Numbered from the stretch's first letter, positions 41,257 through 50,344 are shown. The stretch: 64,000 nucleotides of DNA from Marinobacter salinus (GCF_001854125.1 NZ_CP017715.1:124001-188000), one strand, 5' to 3'. A program made the numbers and translations. Notes: generated by a model from the sequence alone, not told the origin.

Positions 41257-42585
41257 ATGACCGTCGTGCTGACCGGCTTTGCCGTTCTCCTTTTCCTGAT
41301 CGTGGTTCTGAGGGTGCCAATTGCCTTTGCCATGGGCCTGGTCGGTTTCTTTGGTTTTGCCTTTCTGATGGGGCTGGACCTGAACAACGTCATGGATTTC
41401 CGCTGGCGGGGCGCTCTGTCGATGGCGTCGAACCGGGTGATCGATACGGTCCAGAATTATGGCCTGTCGGTAATTCCGTTGTTCGTGCTGATGGGTAACC
41501 TGGTGACCCGTTCGGGCCTGGCCCAGGAGCTTTACCATGTTTCCAATGCCTTTCTCGGTCATCGAAAGGGCGGGTTGTCCATGGCAACGGTGGTCGCCTG
41601 TGGTGGCTTCTCGGCGATTTGCGGCTCCAGTCTGGCGACCTCCGCGACCATGGGCAAGGTGGCCATGCCACCGATGCGCAAATACGGTTATGCCGATTCT
41701 TTGGCCACCGCTTCTATCGCTGCTGGCGGCACCTTGGGCATCCTGATTCCGCCGAGCGTGATTCTGATAATTTACGGTCTGCTGACCGAGTCATCTATCC
41801 GTGAACTGTTCGCCGCCGGTTTCATTCCGGGCATCCTCGGCATGCTGATGTATATGGTCGCCGTGCGTTATGTGGTTTGGCGGGATCCCGCCGCCGGCCC
41901 CGCAGGTGGGAAAGCCGATTGGTCGGAACGTTTGCGCGCACTGAAAGGAGTTTGGGGCGTATTGCTGTTGTTCACCGTCGTCATGGGCGGTATCTATCTC
42001 GGTATATTCACGCCGACGGAAGCGGCGGGCATCGGTGCCGGTGGCGCTTTTGTGATTGCCCTCGCCCGGCGCAGCCTCACCTTGCCGACACTCTTTGAAA
42101 CATTGGCGGATACAGCGCGTACTTCTGCAATGCTGTTTGCCGTGGTGATCGGGGCGCTGATTTTCTCGGACTTTATTAACCGGGCCGGGCTGCCGGATAT
42201 GCTGCTGGGGTTCGTGACTGCACTGGATGTGGCCCCGATTGTCGTGATTCTGGCAATTTTGGCCATCTATATCGTTCTTGGGATGGTGTTTGAGAGCCTG
42301 TCGATGATCCTGTTAACGGTGCCGGTATTCTATCCGCTGGTGGAGAGTATGGGCTTCGATCTGGTGTGGTTCGGCATAGTTGTTGTTGTCGTGACTGAGA
42401 TCAGTCTGATTACGCCACCCGTGGGTATGAACGTCTTTGTGCTCAGTGCAGTGCTCAGAGATGTCAAAACGGGCACTATCTTCAAGGGTGTTACTCCGTT
42501 CTGGTGTGCCGATATCGTGCGCTTGGCGCTGATTGTGTTTATTGCCCAGATTGCACTGTTTTTGCCGGAGATGCTGTACCACTAA
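41257..42585 (+). CDS. TRAP transporter large permease (DctM type)
   Basis: A 442-residue, about 12-helix permease of the DctM/ion-transporter superfamily. Conserved stretches include VIPLFVLMGNLVTRSGLAQE, CGGFSAICGSSLATSATMGK and GGTLGILIPPSVILIIYG. It drives sodium- or proton-coupled uptake of the ligand delivered by the receptor protein. It is followed 43 nt later by a universal stress protein gene, the arrangement known for the Halomonas TeaABC-TeaD system. Confidence 0.92.
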   Translation: MTVVLTGFAVLLFLIVVLRVPIAFAMGLVGFFGFAFLMGLDLNNVMDFRWRGALSMASNRVIDTVQNYGLSVIPLFVLMGNLVTRSGLAQELYHVSNAFLGHRKGGLSMATVVACGGFSAICGSSLATSATMGKVAMPPMRKYGYADSLATASIAAGGTLGILIPPSVILIIYGLLTESSIRELFAAGFIPGILGMLMYMVAVRYVVWRDPAAGPAGGKADWSERLRALKGVWGVLLLFTVVMGGIYLGIFTPTEAAGIGAGGAFVIALARRSLTLPTLFETLADTARTSAMLFAVVIGALIFSDFINRAGLPDMLLGFVTALDVAPIVVILAILAIYIVLGMVFESLSMILLTVPVFYPLVESMGFDLVWFGIVVVVVTEISLITPPVGMNVFVLSAVLRDVKTGTIFKGVTPFWCADIVRLALIVFIAQIALFLPEMLYH

Positions 42586-42628
42586 GCGGCACAGCGTTAC
42601 CTGTCACGGGTGGGTAGAGGAGAAGAAG

Positions 42629-43123
42629 ATGTTTCATGATGTTAAAAAGATTTTATATGTCTCCGATCTTGATCAAGGTTCACGTCCGGCATTCCGTGCA
42701 GCGGTCAGTCTGTGTGGTCACTACTCCGGAGCTCAGATCACATACCTGTATGTGATTGAGTCCCTGTCGGGCACTACACGTAGTGTGCTGAGTAATATGA
42801 TGGAAAAAGAAGAGCTCGACGACATGCTGAACAAGGGTGTTGAGGCGTTGAGCGTCAAAATTCGCGGGCGGATAGAGCGCTTCTGCGAGGAAGAGCTGGA
42901 AGAGCACGAAGTGTTAGGCATGAAGAATATTGAGGCGCGCATCGAGGAAGGCACGCCCTGGCGCAAAATCCTTGAAGTCGGCGACGAGATGAATGCCGAT
43001 GTGATTGTTATGGGAACCCGCAAGCACAGCGCGCTAGGTCAGGCACTGATGGGTTCTACCGCGACCAAGACGCTGACTCACTCTAAGCGTCCTGTGCTGA
43101 TCGTGCCTCTGGGTGTTGCCTGA
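42629..43123 (+). CDS. universal stress protein linked to the TRAP operon
   Basis: A 164-residue UspA-fold protein (ILYVSDLDQGSRPAFRAAV; NADVIVMGTRKHSALGQALM). The ATP-binding signature G-2x-G-9x-G-S/T appears as GTRK...GST, with Lys in place of the second Gly, so nucleotide binding may be altered. In Halomonas the TRAP-linked UspA protein TeaD regulates transport, which is a fair model here. Its 3' end overlaps the convergent EamA transporter gene by 41 nt. Confidence 0.85.
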   Translation: MFHDVKKILYVSDLDQGSRPAFRAAVSLCGHYSGAQITYLYVIESLSGTTRSVLSNMMEKEELDDMLNKGVEALSVKIRGRIERFCEEELEEHEVLGMKNIEARIEEGTPWRKILEVGDEMNADVIVMGTRKHSALGQALMGSTATKTLTHSKRPVLIVPLGVA

Positions 43124-44063
43124 TATAGCCTGTGTCATCTCCAGGCGGCTGGCAATTTTTGACTGAAGCCGCCCGGTTACTCACCCGCAGTCCCGCAATG
43201 ACCATGATGGCGCCTAGCCAGATGCTGAGTGAATAGCTCTCGTTAAACCATGCGATGCCGATGATCAAGCCGAATACCGCGGCTACCGCGCCAAGTTGAC
43301 TGTAGAAAACCGGGCTGGTGCGCTTTTGAAGCTCGAAAGCGCAGTAGTAAGTCAATGCCGTGAGCAGGCCCTGCAAGATGATGATGCCCAGAAACGGCTG
43401 GCCAAAGTCCTGCGAAAACAGGGGCGTTTCGGTAAGTAATGCAAGCGCGCCCAGTGAAATGGCGGACGCGAGTAAAGTGCCGGCCGCCAGAATCAACGGT
43501 TTCGTCTGTCTGGGCCAGGCCACCGAGCGGTAAACATTGCCGATCGATAACATGGCGGGGATGAGGAAGCCGAGGGCGAACCATAGCCCATTCGCTTGGT
43601 TCATTTCTGAATGGCGCTGCAAAACAATCCAGGCGCATGCCGAAACCGCAATCGATAAGCCGGTGAGTTTAGTCCAGTTACGTTGCTCGAGCCCCATCGT
43701 TGTGGCAATCAGAAAAGTGAATATCGGCGGCAGGGCGTACATGATACCGATGAAGCCGGCGCCCAGTTTGTTGACAAGGTAGAACGCGATGGCATTAGGA
43801 ATCGCAATCCCCGTCAGGCCACTGATCACGAAGTAGGTGGTCAGGCGCCGTTCGAAGATTGCGCTGAACCTGGCTGAACCCAGCAGCAGAACCGAGCCGG
43901 CAATGAGCGTTTGCCAGAAGGCATAGGTGACGGCTGGCACACCCTGAGCAGTGGCAGCTTTCGCGAGTGCCAGCATTAATGCGATCAGAAAGCCATTGGC
44001 GACTAGCAGGCCCCAGGCAATGGTCTGGGGCGGAAGCGGTAAGCGTTGTATTAGGGCCATCAT
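43083..44063 (-). CDS. EamA/DMT family transporter
   Basis: A 326-residue protein with ten membrane helices in two EamA repeats (LVANGFLIALMLALAKAATA; GAGFIGIMYALPPIFTFLIA; SPVFYSQLGAVAAVFGLIIG). Most family members export metabolites such as amino acids or nucleosides; no substrate is indicated. It is divergent from the LysR gene and shares a TTCC-N5-GGAA box region with it. The tail overlaps the stress-protein gene on the other strand. Confidence 0.85.
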   Translation of the reverse strand: MMALIQRLPLPPQTIAWGLLVANGFLIALMLALAKAATAQGVPAVTYAFWQTLIAGSVLLLGSARFSAIFERRLTTYFVISGLTGIAIPNAIAFYLVNKLGAGFIGIMYALPPIFTFLIATTMGLEQRNWTKLTGLSIAVSACAWIVLQRHSEMNQANGLWFALGFLIPAMLSIGNVYRSVAWPRQTKPLILAAGTLLASAISLGALALLTETPLFSQDFGQPFLGIIILQGLLTALTYYCAFELQKRTSPVFYSQLGAVAAVFGLIIGIAWFNESYSLSIWLGAIMVIAGLRVSNRAASVKNCQPPGDDTGYIRQHPEARSAQDA

Positions 44064-44158
44064 TGTCAGCTTACTCCAGGGTGAGAATGTGAACGTGGTG
44101 AGTCTTAGTGTGCCGGAGTCCATTCGATTGATAATTGGAGCTATTCGAACAATACTTA

Positions 44159-44177
44159 TTCCAATTCGGAAAATATT
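44159..44177. promoter_or_regulatory. TTCC-N5-GGAA box, LysR/EamA divergent promoter
   Basis: TTCCAATTCGGAAAATATT closely resembles TTCCAGATTGGAAAATATA upstream of the nitroreductase gene. It ends 4 nt before the LysR start codon, a position typical of autoregulation. Confidence 0.5.
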
Positions 44178-44180
44178 GAG

Positions 44181-45083
44181 GTGTGTGTGGCCACTGACAA
44201 ACTCGTCGCCATGAAGGTTTTTCGCCGTGTTGCGGAGCTGGGAAGTTTCACGAAGGCTGCGGATGACCTGAATATTACGGCTGCTACCGTCAGCAAACAC
44301 ATTGCTTTCCTGGAACAGGATATCGACACTCGCTTGATCAACCGGACGACGCGTCGGATGAACCTCACCGATGCCGGCCTGGCATTTCTGAAGCGGGCCC
44401 AGGCGCTTCTGGACGACCTTGAGGATGCTGAGCTGGAGGCCAGAGGGTTTCAGGCAGAGCCCCGAGGGACGATTCGTATCAATGTGCCCATGTCGTTTGG
44501 TCTGACCCACATCACCGAAGCCATCGACAGCTTTCTGAAGCGCTATCCCGACATCGACGTTGACCTGCAACTCAGCGACCGGATGGTCGATCTGGTGGAG
44601 CAGGGCGTTGATATTGCGATTCGGGTACGCAGTGCGCTCTCGGACTCGAGCCTGCTTGCCAAGCCTCTCAGAAAATCGAGGAACATCGTGTGTGCCTCCC
44701 CCGGGTATCTGGAGGCTGCACCCGAGATCCATTCGCCTGCTGACCTCGTTCGGCACAATTGCCTGATGTTTACTCTTCATGACAGACCCAGGGTCTGGGA
44801 GCTGGGGGAAGAGGAGGTCACGGTGAGTGGCAACTTCCGGACCGACAGTAGCCTGGCAATCCGCCAGAACCTGTTGCGGGGTTTAGGGGTAGGCCTCCTG
44901 CCGCGTTTTCTGGTGCAACAGGACATAGAGAACGGCTCATTGATTCCCCTGCTCCAGGGTTTCTCTCCAAAGCCATATACCGTATTCGCCCTTTTCCCTC
45001 CCGGGAAAAAACGGCCGACGAAAGTCAGGCTTTTACTGGAACATCTGGACCAGCATCTGGGTGAGAAGCCCTATTGGGAGTAG
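44181..45083 (+). CDS. LysR-family transcriptional regulator
   Basis: A 300-residue LysR regulator. Helix-turn-helix residues 10-60 read FRRVAELGSFTKAADDLNIT and VSKHIAFLEQDIDTRLINRT; the effector domain follows (GTIRINVPMSFGLTHITEA; GVDIAIRVRSALSDSSLLAK). It belongs to the CrgA/YhjC-like branch. Start codon choice lies between GTG 44181 and GTG 44187. Likely targets are the divergent EamA gene and the downstream nitroreductase gene, through the shared box. Confidence 0.9.
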   Translation: MCVATDKLVAMKVFRRVAELGSFTKAADDLNITAATVSKHIAFLEQDIDTRLINRTTRRMNLTDAGLAFLKRAQALLDDLEDAELEARGFQAEPRGTIRINVPMSFGLTHITEAIDSFLKRYPDIDVDLQLSDRMVDLVEQGVDIAIRVRSALSDSSLLAKPLRKSRNIVCASPGYLEAAPEIHSPADLVRHNCLMFTLHDRPRVWELGEEEVTVSGNFRTDSSLAIRQNLLRGLGVGLLPRFLVQQDIENGSLIPLLQGFSPKPYTVFALFPPGKKRPTKVRLLLEHLDQHLGEKPYWE

Positions 45084-45123
45084 GGTCTGGTGGTTCAGGC
45101 TGATTGATTTTCTGTCATTATTG

Positions 45124-45142
45124 TTTCCAGATTGGAAAATAT
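45124..45142. promoter_or_regulatory. TTCC-N5-GGAA box upstream of the nitroreductase gene
   Basis: TTTCCAGATTGGAAAATATA contains a 5-bp inverted repeat (TTTCC/GGAAA) and shares its AATAT extension with the box at 44159. It lies about 80 nt before the nitroreductase start. Confidence 0.5.
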
Positions 45143-45219
45143 ATAGTTCAATTTCCTCTATTTAACCGGGGTTCGCGATTTCATAAAGTGACTGCTTCAA
45201 CCTGAAGGAGGAGCACCCC

Positions 45220-45876
45220 ATGAAGCGCCAATCTGCATTGATTCATTCTGCTTTGGACTGGCGTTATGCCGTCCGTGAATTTTCTCCTGAAAAGCTGAAC
45301 GCCCAGACCGTTGATACGCTGATTGATGCCGCGCGTAAAAGTGCCTCGTCCTATGGCTTGCAACCCTACAAGGTGATCCTGATTGACTCCGAAGCGGTGC
45401 GGCGAGACCTGTTGCCGTATTCCTTCGGCCAGCAAAAGGTGTTGGACTGCTCCCATCTTCTCGTCTTCGCAGCGGATACCCGCATCGGCGATCAAACGGT
45501 GGAGCGGTATGTGGAGCAGTACGTTAAGGTCAGAGGCGTTCCCGCTGAAGAAATTGCGGGCTATGCCAATCATATGAAGCAGGCTCTGGCATCCAAATCC
45601 CTGGTGGAGAAAAGGGAATGGGCGCACCAGCAATGCTACATCGCACTCGGGACCTTGCTAATGGCGGCGGCGGTGCTGGAAATCGACAGCTGCCCGATGA
45701 CCGGCATCGACAATACGGCTTATGACGAAATACTGGGTCTGACCGACCAGGGGCTTGAGACCTCCGCTATAGTGGCTTTGGGGCACCGAAGTGCAAGGGA
45801 CCAAAGCCGCGAGTTGGCGAAGGTGCGGTTTGATTTCGAGGATTTTGTTATCAAGCTGCAGCGACAGAGCTCATGA
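45220..45876 (+). CDS. NfsB-like nitroreductase family protein
   Basis: A 218-residue FMN-dependent reductase. The N-terminal RYAVREFSPEKL and SASSYGLQPYKVILI are the FMN-phosphate-binding segments of the NfsB group, and GLETSAIVALGHRS closes the site. It would reduce nitroaromatics or quinones with NAD(P)H, or act in oxidative stress. It begins behind AAGGAGGAG and is followed 122 nt later by a stress protein gene. Confidence 0.88.
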   Translation: MKRQSALIHSALDWRYAVREFSPEKLNAQTVDTLIDAARKSASSYGLQPYKVILIDSEAVRRDLLPYSFGQQKVLDCSHLLVFAADTRIGDQTVERYVEQYVKVRGVPAEEIAGYANHMKQALASKSLVEKREWAHQQCYIALGTLLMAAAVLEIDSCPMTGIDNTAYDEILGLTDQGLETSAIVALGHRSARDQSRELAKVRFDFEDFVIKLQRQSS

Positions 45877-45998
45877 ACTACCCGGGCGCCTCTTTGCAAC
45901 AGAGTTTGCGAAACCCTGGGGTGTTGACCTGCGTCAACCATGCGGGGCCTGAAGCGGTGATACTTTGTCAGTACACGTCATACGAAAGAGGTTTCACC

Positions 45999-46439
45999 AT
46001 GGAAAAGGGTTCTCCGAGTATTGTTGTCGCCTGTGATGGTTCAGAGCAGTCGAGTGGAGCGGCAAAAATGGCCGCTGAGTTGGCAAAAGCCACCGGTCAG
46101 CCACTCAAACTGGTATCCGTGTATCCCTACTCGAAATCATCGACGTTGGTAGTTGCAGGTGTTGAACACAGCAAGATCGAGGCGGAAAAGCAAAAGTATG
46201 GCCGGGAGGTATTCGACGCTGCGAAAGAAGCCATGGACAAAGAGGTTCCGGTTGCAGAAGAGGTGCTTCTCCACGGTGATCCGGCACACGAAATCCTGGA
46301 ATACATGCAGGGTCATCCAGGCACTCATCTGGTGCTGGGTCGCCGTGGTCATTCAATGGTTCGCAGCCTCACACTTGGTAGCGTGAGCGAAAAAATCGTC
46401 AGGCATGCGGTCGGGCCGGTTACCGTTGTCGGGGCTTGA
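45999..46439 (+). CDS. universal stress protein
   Basis: A 146-residue UspA protein (SIVVACDGSEQSSGAAKMAA). Unlike the TRAP-linked paralogue it has the intact ATP-binding signature G-2x-G-9x-GS (GRRGHSMVRSLTLGS), so ATP binding is expected. The start ATG 45999 follows AAAGAGG. It probably forms a stress-related unit with the nitroreductase gene, under the same LysR regulator (inferred). Confidence 0.88.
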   Translation: MEKGSPSIVVACDGSEQSSGAAKMAAELAKATGQPLKLVSVYPYSKSSTLVVAGVEHSKIEAEKQKYGREVFDAAKEAMDKEVPVAEEVLLHGDPAHEILEYMQGHPGTHLVLGRRGHSMVRSLTLGSVSEKIVRHAVGPVTVVGA

Positions 46440-46471
46440 GATTCGGGTGTATGAGTGAGAGCTTCAGGGCT

Positions 46472-47209
46472 TTAGAGCACTTGTTCAAACAGCTGCCCGA
46501 GCCCTGACTGCGGCGTCAGTTTTCCACACAGGCGCAGGGCTTCCCAGAAACTCACTTGATTGGCCGTCAGCACAGGCTTCCCGGTCGCTTCCTCCAGGTC
46601 GCCTAGCCAGGCGGCAGAGTGGAGGGCCGTATCAGGAATGAGCAGTGCGTCGGCATGCTTGCGCGTATTGGCCAGTGCAAAGTCGATGATCTCGTCCTTG
46701 TTCAGGGTGCCTACCTCAGCTGCGGTCACGATTCCGCGGCTGGCAAGATGCACTACCTCAATTTCGAAATGGTTGAGGAACTCCCGGAATCGCTGTGCGA
46801 CGTCTTCCGGATAGGTGGCAGCAATAGCCACCCGCTTTGCACCAATGGCTTTCACCGCTCGGGCAAACGCCATGGCCGTTGTGGACGCGGGTACACTGAG
46901 AAGTTTCTCAAGGGTGTCGATCTGTTGGCGTATGCCGTCCAGGCCAAGCACGAAGCTCGCGCTGGTGGAGGTCCACATTACCGATTCAATTTCTGAGCCA
47001 GCGAGGGCTTCCGCGCCTTTCGAAAGGCGGCGGATGCTTCCCATTTCACTGAGAGCCTCAACGGTATGGGCGTCTTCCACGAATTCGGTGTGGATGAGGG
47101 TGACCTCGGCCGGTGGCTCTACCATGGAACCCATCAGGGGATAATCATCCTCGGCTGCATGGCCCGGGTAGAGGAATCCGAGTCTGGCTGGAGGCAGGGT
47201 ATGGCTCAT
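46472..47209 (-). CDS. maleate isomerase/arylmalonate decarboxylase family protein without catalytic cysteines
   Basis: A 245-residue Asp/Glu racemase-fold protein (ARLGFLYPGHAAEDDYPLMG; GAKRVAIAATYPEDVAQRF; TGKPVLTANQVSFWEALRLC). In active maleate isomerases two cysteines face each other across the site; here the first position reads VMWTSTSAS and the second LLIPDTALHS, so neither is Cys. Racemase or isomerase chemistry of the usual kind is unlikely; a lyase or binding role is possible. It stands alone, convergent with the stress-protein gene. Confidence 0.72.
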   Translation of the reverse strand: MSHTLPPARLGFLYPGHAAEDDYPLMGSMVEPPAEVTLIHTEFVEDAHTVEALSEMGSIRRLSKGAEALAGSEIESVMWTSTSASFVLGLDGIRQQIDTLEKLLSVPASTTAMAFARAVKAIGAKRVAIAATYPEDVAQRFREFLNHFEIEVVHLASRGIVTAAEVGTLNKDEIIDFALANTRKHADALLIPDTALHSAAWLGDLEEATGKPVLTANQVSFWEALRLCGKLTPQSGLGQLFEQVL

Positions 47210-47291
47210 TGATCGTTCCCTCGCTGGCAGTGATTGACGTGCTTCTACAATAGACGAAAACTGAAGACGCAGCAGTTATTGGAGATTGGTA

Positions 47292-47687
47292 ATGAGCACC
47301 CAGTGGCTTCTGGTACTGGCGGACCTGCTCCTGATCCTGCATACGATGCTGGTGGCCTTCGTTATTCTGGGGCTTGTGGCGATTTTCGCTGGTCATTTCC
47401 GCGAATGGCAGTGGGTACGCAATTTCTGGTTCCGCCTCAGCCACCTGATTGTTATCGCTATCGTTGTTCTGCAATCCTGGCTGGGCGTGCTATGCCCGCT
47501 GACGGCGTGGGAAATGGCGCTTAGAGAAAAGGCGGGTGACGCGGGCTACGAAGGTTCCTTCATTCAGCATTGGTTACAGTCCATTCTGTACTACAGTGCA
47601 CCGGACTGGGTGTTTATCCTGGCCTACTCCGTTTTCGGCACGCTGGTTCTGGTCAGCTGGTTTATAGTGAGGCCGGGGCCTCACTGA
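47292..47687 (+). CDS. DUF2784 family membrane protein
   Basis: A 131-residue protein with four membrane helices (LADLLLILHTMLVAFVILGL; LSHLIVIAIVVLQSWLGVLC; WVFILAYSVFGTLVLVSWFI). LCPLTAWEMALREKAGDAGY is the conserved DUF2784 loop. The function is unknown. ATG 47292 is preceded by GGAG at 8 nt. Its 3' end overlaps the convergent phaC gene by 7 nt. Confidence 0.85.
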   Translation: MSTQWLLVLADLLLILHTMLVAFVILGLVAIFAGHFREWQWVRNFWFRLSHLIVIAIVVLQSWLGVLCPLTAWEMALREKAGDAGYEGSFIQHWLQSILYYSAPDWVFILAYSVFGTLVLVSWFIVRPGPH

Positions 47688-49576
47688 GCCACTTTCGTGC
47701 GGGCCGTTGCCGCTTTGCTCGACGCAGTTTTTTTTCGCGCAGGTTGCCGGCGCTTCTGCACAAGTGGAGCCGGTGGCGCAGGCTGGTTTCGCACGTAGGC
47801 CCCGGGCGCTGGTTCGATGACCGGCAGGTTTCCTTCCTCGGCAGAACGGGCCTTCACTTCACCACCACCAAACTGTTCAGCCCAGGCAGCCCAGTCTGGC
47901 CACCAGGAACCTTCGAACTGTCTGGCTCCCTGCAGCCAGGCGTCCGGATCCAGATTGCTCTCATCGTTGAGGCGGTAGCCATACTTTTTCCGCTCCGGCG
48001 GGTTGATGATGCCAGCGATATGTCCGGAGCCTCCAAGTGCAAAACGCACCGGGCCACCGAGGTAGCGCGAACCCCGATAACAGGAAATCCAGGGGGCGAT
48101 GTGGTCCTCAATAGCCGAGGCGAAGTAACTCGGCACCTTAACTTTGCCCAGGTCGATTGGAATGCCCGCCAGTTCGATCCCCCCGGGCTCACGCAGCCGG
48201 TTATTAAGGTACATGTTGCGCAGGTAGAAGCTGTGCATGGCCGCCGGCATTCGGGTGGCGTCCGAGTTCCAGTACAAGAGGTCGAAGGGAGCGGTATCGC
48301 GTCCCAGCAGGTAGTTGTTGACGAAGAAGGACCATATCAGGCTGTTGGCCCGAAGCATGTTGAAGGCCGTCGCCATGGAGGCGCCCTCCAGGTAGCCCTG
48401 CTCGTTCATGGCTTTCTCGAGCTTGCCTACGGCATCCTCGTCAATGAACACTTCCAGATCGCCAACCTCGGAGAAGTCCATCAGGCTGTTGAGGAAGGTG
48501 GCGCTCTTGACCCTGTCGTCCCCGCGTGCAGCCAGCCAGGCCAGGGTGCAGCCGAGCAGGGTGCCGCCAATGCAGTAGCCGACCGTATTCAGTTCGCGCT
48601 CACCGGTGGCTTGCTCAATGGCGTCCATGGCGGCGATCGGGCCTTCAAGCATGTAGTCTTCGAAGCTCTTGTGGGCCAGTTCCGGCCCGGGATTCACCCA
48701 GGAGACCACGAATACCGTGTGGCCCTGTTCTACCCAGTAGCGAATGAACGATTTTTTCTCACCCAGATCGAGGATGTAGTACTTGTTGATCCATGGCGGG
48801 ATCACGAGCAACGGCCGACGGTGCACGGTGTCGGTGGTTGGTCGGTACTGGATAAGCTGCATCAGCTGGTTCTGGAATATAACGTCGCCTGGTGTGTTAG
48901 CAAGGTTATCTCCAACGGCAAAAGCGTCCGGGTCGGACATGCGAAAGGGCATCGGGCCTGCGCCTTCGTCCAGATCGCGCAACAGATTGGCCAGGCCGCG
49001 CAGCAGGTTCCGGCCGCGCGTCCGGATTGTTGCGCGCAACACCTCTGGATTGCTCAGGATGAAGTTGCTGGGGGCCAGAGCGTCGGTCATCTGGCCGGTA
49101 AAGAATCTCAGCTTGCGCCGGGTGTGGTCGTCCAGGCCGCGGACATCATCGAGGGTGTCCATGATCCAGCGATTCGACAGCAGGTAGCCCTGCTTGATGA
49201 CATTGAACGCCATGACCTCGTTCCAGGCCTGGTCGCGAAACCGCCCATCACCAGGCTCTGGCTCCGCCACGGCTAACGGCTTTTTAGTTACGCTGCTGGC
49301 CAGCAAGCCGGACCAGAACTGCGTGGCGTCCTTCACCAGACGCATCTGGGCGAACATCAGGGTGTCGGGCTGGGTAGCGAGCCGGCCGGTCAGGGCGACA
49401 AAGGGTTTGGTCATGCTCTTGACGCTGACCGGGTTGGGAGGGGCGCCGCGCAATCGGCGCAGGATTGAGCGTTTCAGCAGGTGGCCACCATGCACCCCCG
49501 CTCTCACCAGTGAACGACGTACCACATCAGGCTCGAATTCCGGCTGGGCTGTGGTCTTAATCGGTTTGTCTGCCAT
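47681..49576 (-). CDS. phaC: polyhydroxyalkanoate synthase (class I type)
   Basis: A 631-residue PHA synthase. The lipase-like box is GYCIGG (nucleophile Cys), the catalytic Asp lies in SAIEDHIAPW and the His in GGSGHIAGI; PPWINKYYILDLGEKKSFIR and WNSDATRMPAAMHSFYLRN are class I signatures. It polymerises (R)-3-hydroxyacyl-CoA into storage granules. It is longer than usual because of a basic, Ala/Lys-rich tail (RKKTASSKAATARTK) that might bind DNA or phasins. ATG 49576 with GGAGAG is preferred to an upstream TTG. The phaB gene lies 24 nt upstream. Confidence 0.94.
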   Translation of the reverse strand: MADKPIKTTAQPEFEPDVVRRSLVRAGVHGGHLLKRSILRRLRGAPPNPVSVKSMTKPFVALTGRLATQPDTLMFAQMRLVKDATQFWSGLLASSVTKKPLAVAEPEPGDGRFRDQAWNEVMAFNVIKQGYLLSNRWIMDTLDDVRGLDDHTRRKLRFFTGQMTDALAPSNFILSNPEVLRATIRTRGRNLLRGLANLLRDLDEGAGPMPFRMSDPDAFAVGDNLANTPGDVIFQNQLMQLIQYRPTTDTVHRRPLLVIPPWINKYYILDLGEKKSFIRYWVEQGHTVFVVSWVNPGPELAHKSFEDYMLEGPIAAMDAIEQATGERELNTVGYCIGGTLLGCTLAWLAARGDDRVKSATFLNSLMDFSEVGDLEVFIDEDAVGKLEKAMNEQGYLEGASMATAFNMLRANSLIWSFFVNNYLLGRDTAPFDLLYWNSDATRMPAAMHSFYLRNMYLNNRLREPGGIELAGIPIDLGKVKVPSYFASAIEDHIAPWISCYRGSRYLGGPVRFALGGSGHIAGIINPPERKKYGYRLNDESNLDPDAWLQGARQFEGSWWPDWAAWAEQFGGGEVKARSAEEGNLPVIEPAPGAYVRNQPAPPAPLVQKRRQPARKKTASSKAATARTKVAQ

Positions 49577-49600
49577 GGTCACGCTCTCCAACCGGCGGCA

Positions 49601-50344
49601 CTACATGTATACGCCGCCGTTCACATTGATCTGCTGGCCGGTGATGTAGTCCCCTTCTGCTGCCAGGAACACCACTGCTCGCGCAATTTCCTCGGGCTGG
49701 CCAAAACGGCCCATCGGTACCCGCGCAATGATCTGTTCGCGGATGTTCTCGGGCACCTGGGCGAGCATTTCGGTCTCCGTAAAGCCCGGGGCGATGGCAT
49801 TAACGGTAATATTGTACTTGGCCATTTCCAGCGCCAGGGTCTTGGTGAACGCAATGATTCCGCCCTTGCTGGCTGCATAGTTGGCCTGGCCGAAGTTTCC
49901 GGCCTGGCCGACGAAAGAGGTGATGTTGATGATGCGGCCATACTTCTGGTCCATCATGTTCTTCAGGACCTCCGAGCAGGTCGCGTAGACGCTTCCCAGA
50001 TTGGTGTCGAGGACATCATTCCAGTCGTCGTCGGTGAGCTTCTTCATGGACTTGTCGCGGGTAATGCCGGCATTGTTCACCAGAATATCGATGCGCCCCC
50101 ACTGGTCATGGACCTGACGTATCAGGCTCCGGGCCTCTGGCATCTGGGAAAGGTCGGCCTGGATGGCCAGGGCCCGTGCGCCGGTCGCCTCAATCTCTTT
50201 GACGACTTCATCCGCTTCGGGCTGACGCGATCGGTAGTTGATGGCGACGTCGGCGCCGCGCTGGGCTAACTGAAGTGCGATATGCCGGCCGATGCCGCGA
50301 GAGGCGCCGGTGACGATGGCGACCTTGCCTTCGAGGTCTTGCAT
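49601..50344 (-). CDS. phaB: acetoacetyl-CoA reductase (FabG-like SDR)
   Basis: A 247-residue classical short-chain dehydrogenase with GASRGIG (NADP-binding), NNAG, the catalytic Ser in NITSFVGQ and YAASK. It is very similar to FabG, but its place directly before phaC indicates reduction of acetoacetyl-CoA to (R)-3-hydroxybutyryl-CoA. The start ATG 50344 has AAGGAGAG upstream. A perfect 22-bp inverted repeat lies 31 nt upstream of it. Confidence 0.88.
   Translation of the reverse strand: MQDLEGKVAIVTGASRGIGRHIALQLAQRGADVAINYRSRQPEADEVVKEIEATGARALAIQADLSQMPEARSLIRQVHDQWGRIDILVNNAGITRDKSMKKLTDDDWNDVLDTNLGSVYATCSEVLKNMMDQKYGRIINITSFVGQAGNFGQANYAASKGGIIAFTKTLALEMAKYNITVNAIAPGFTETEMLAQVPENIREQIIARVPMGRFGQPEEIARAVVFLAAEGDYITGQQINVNGGVYM

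Noticed and set aside
47570..49276. 568-codon plus-strand frame opposite phaC
   Set aside because: phaC is unmistakable on the other strand with its catalytic triad; the plus-strand frame encodes no recognisable domain.
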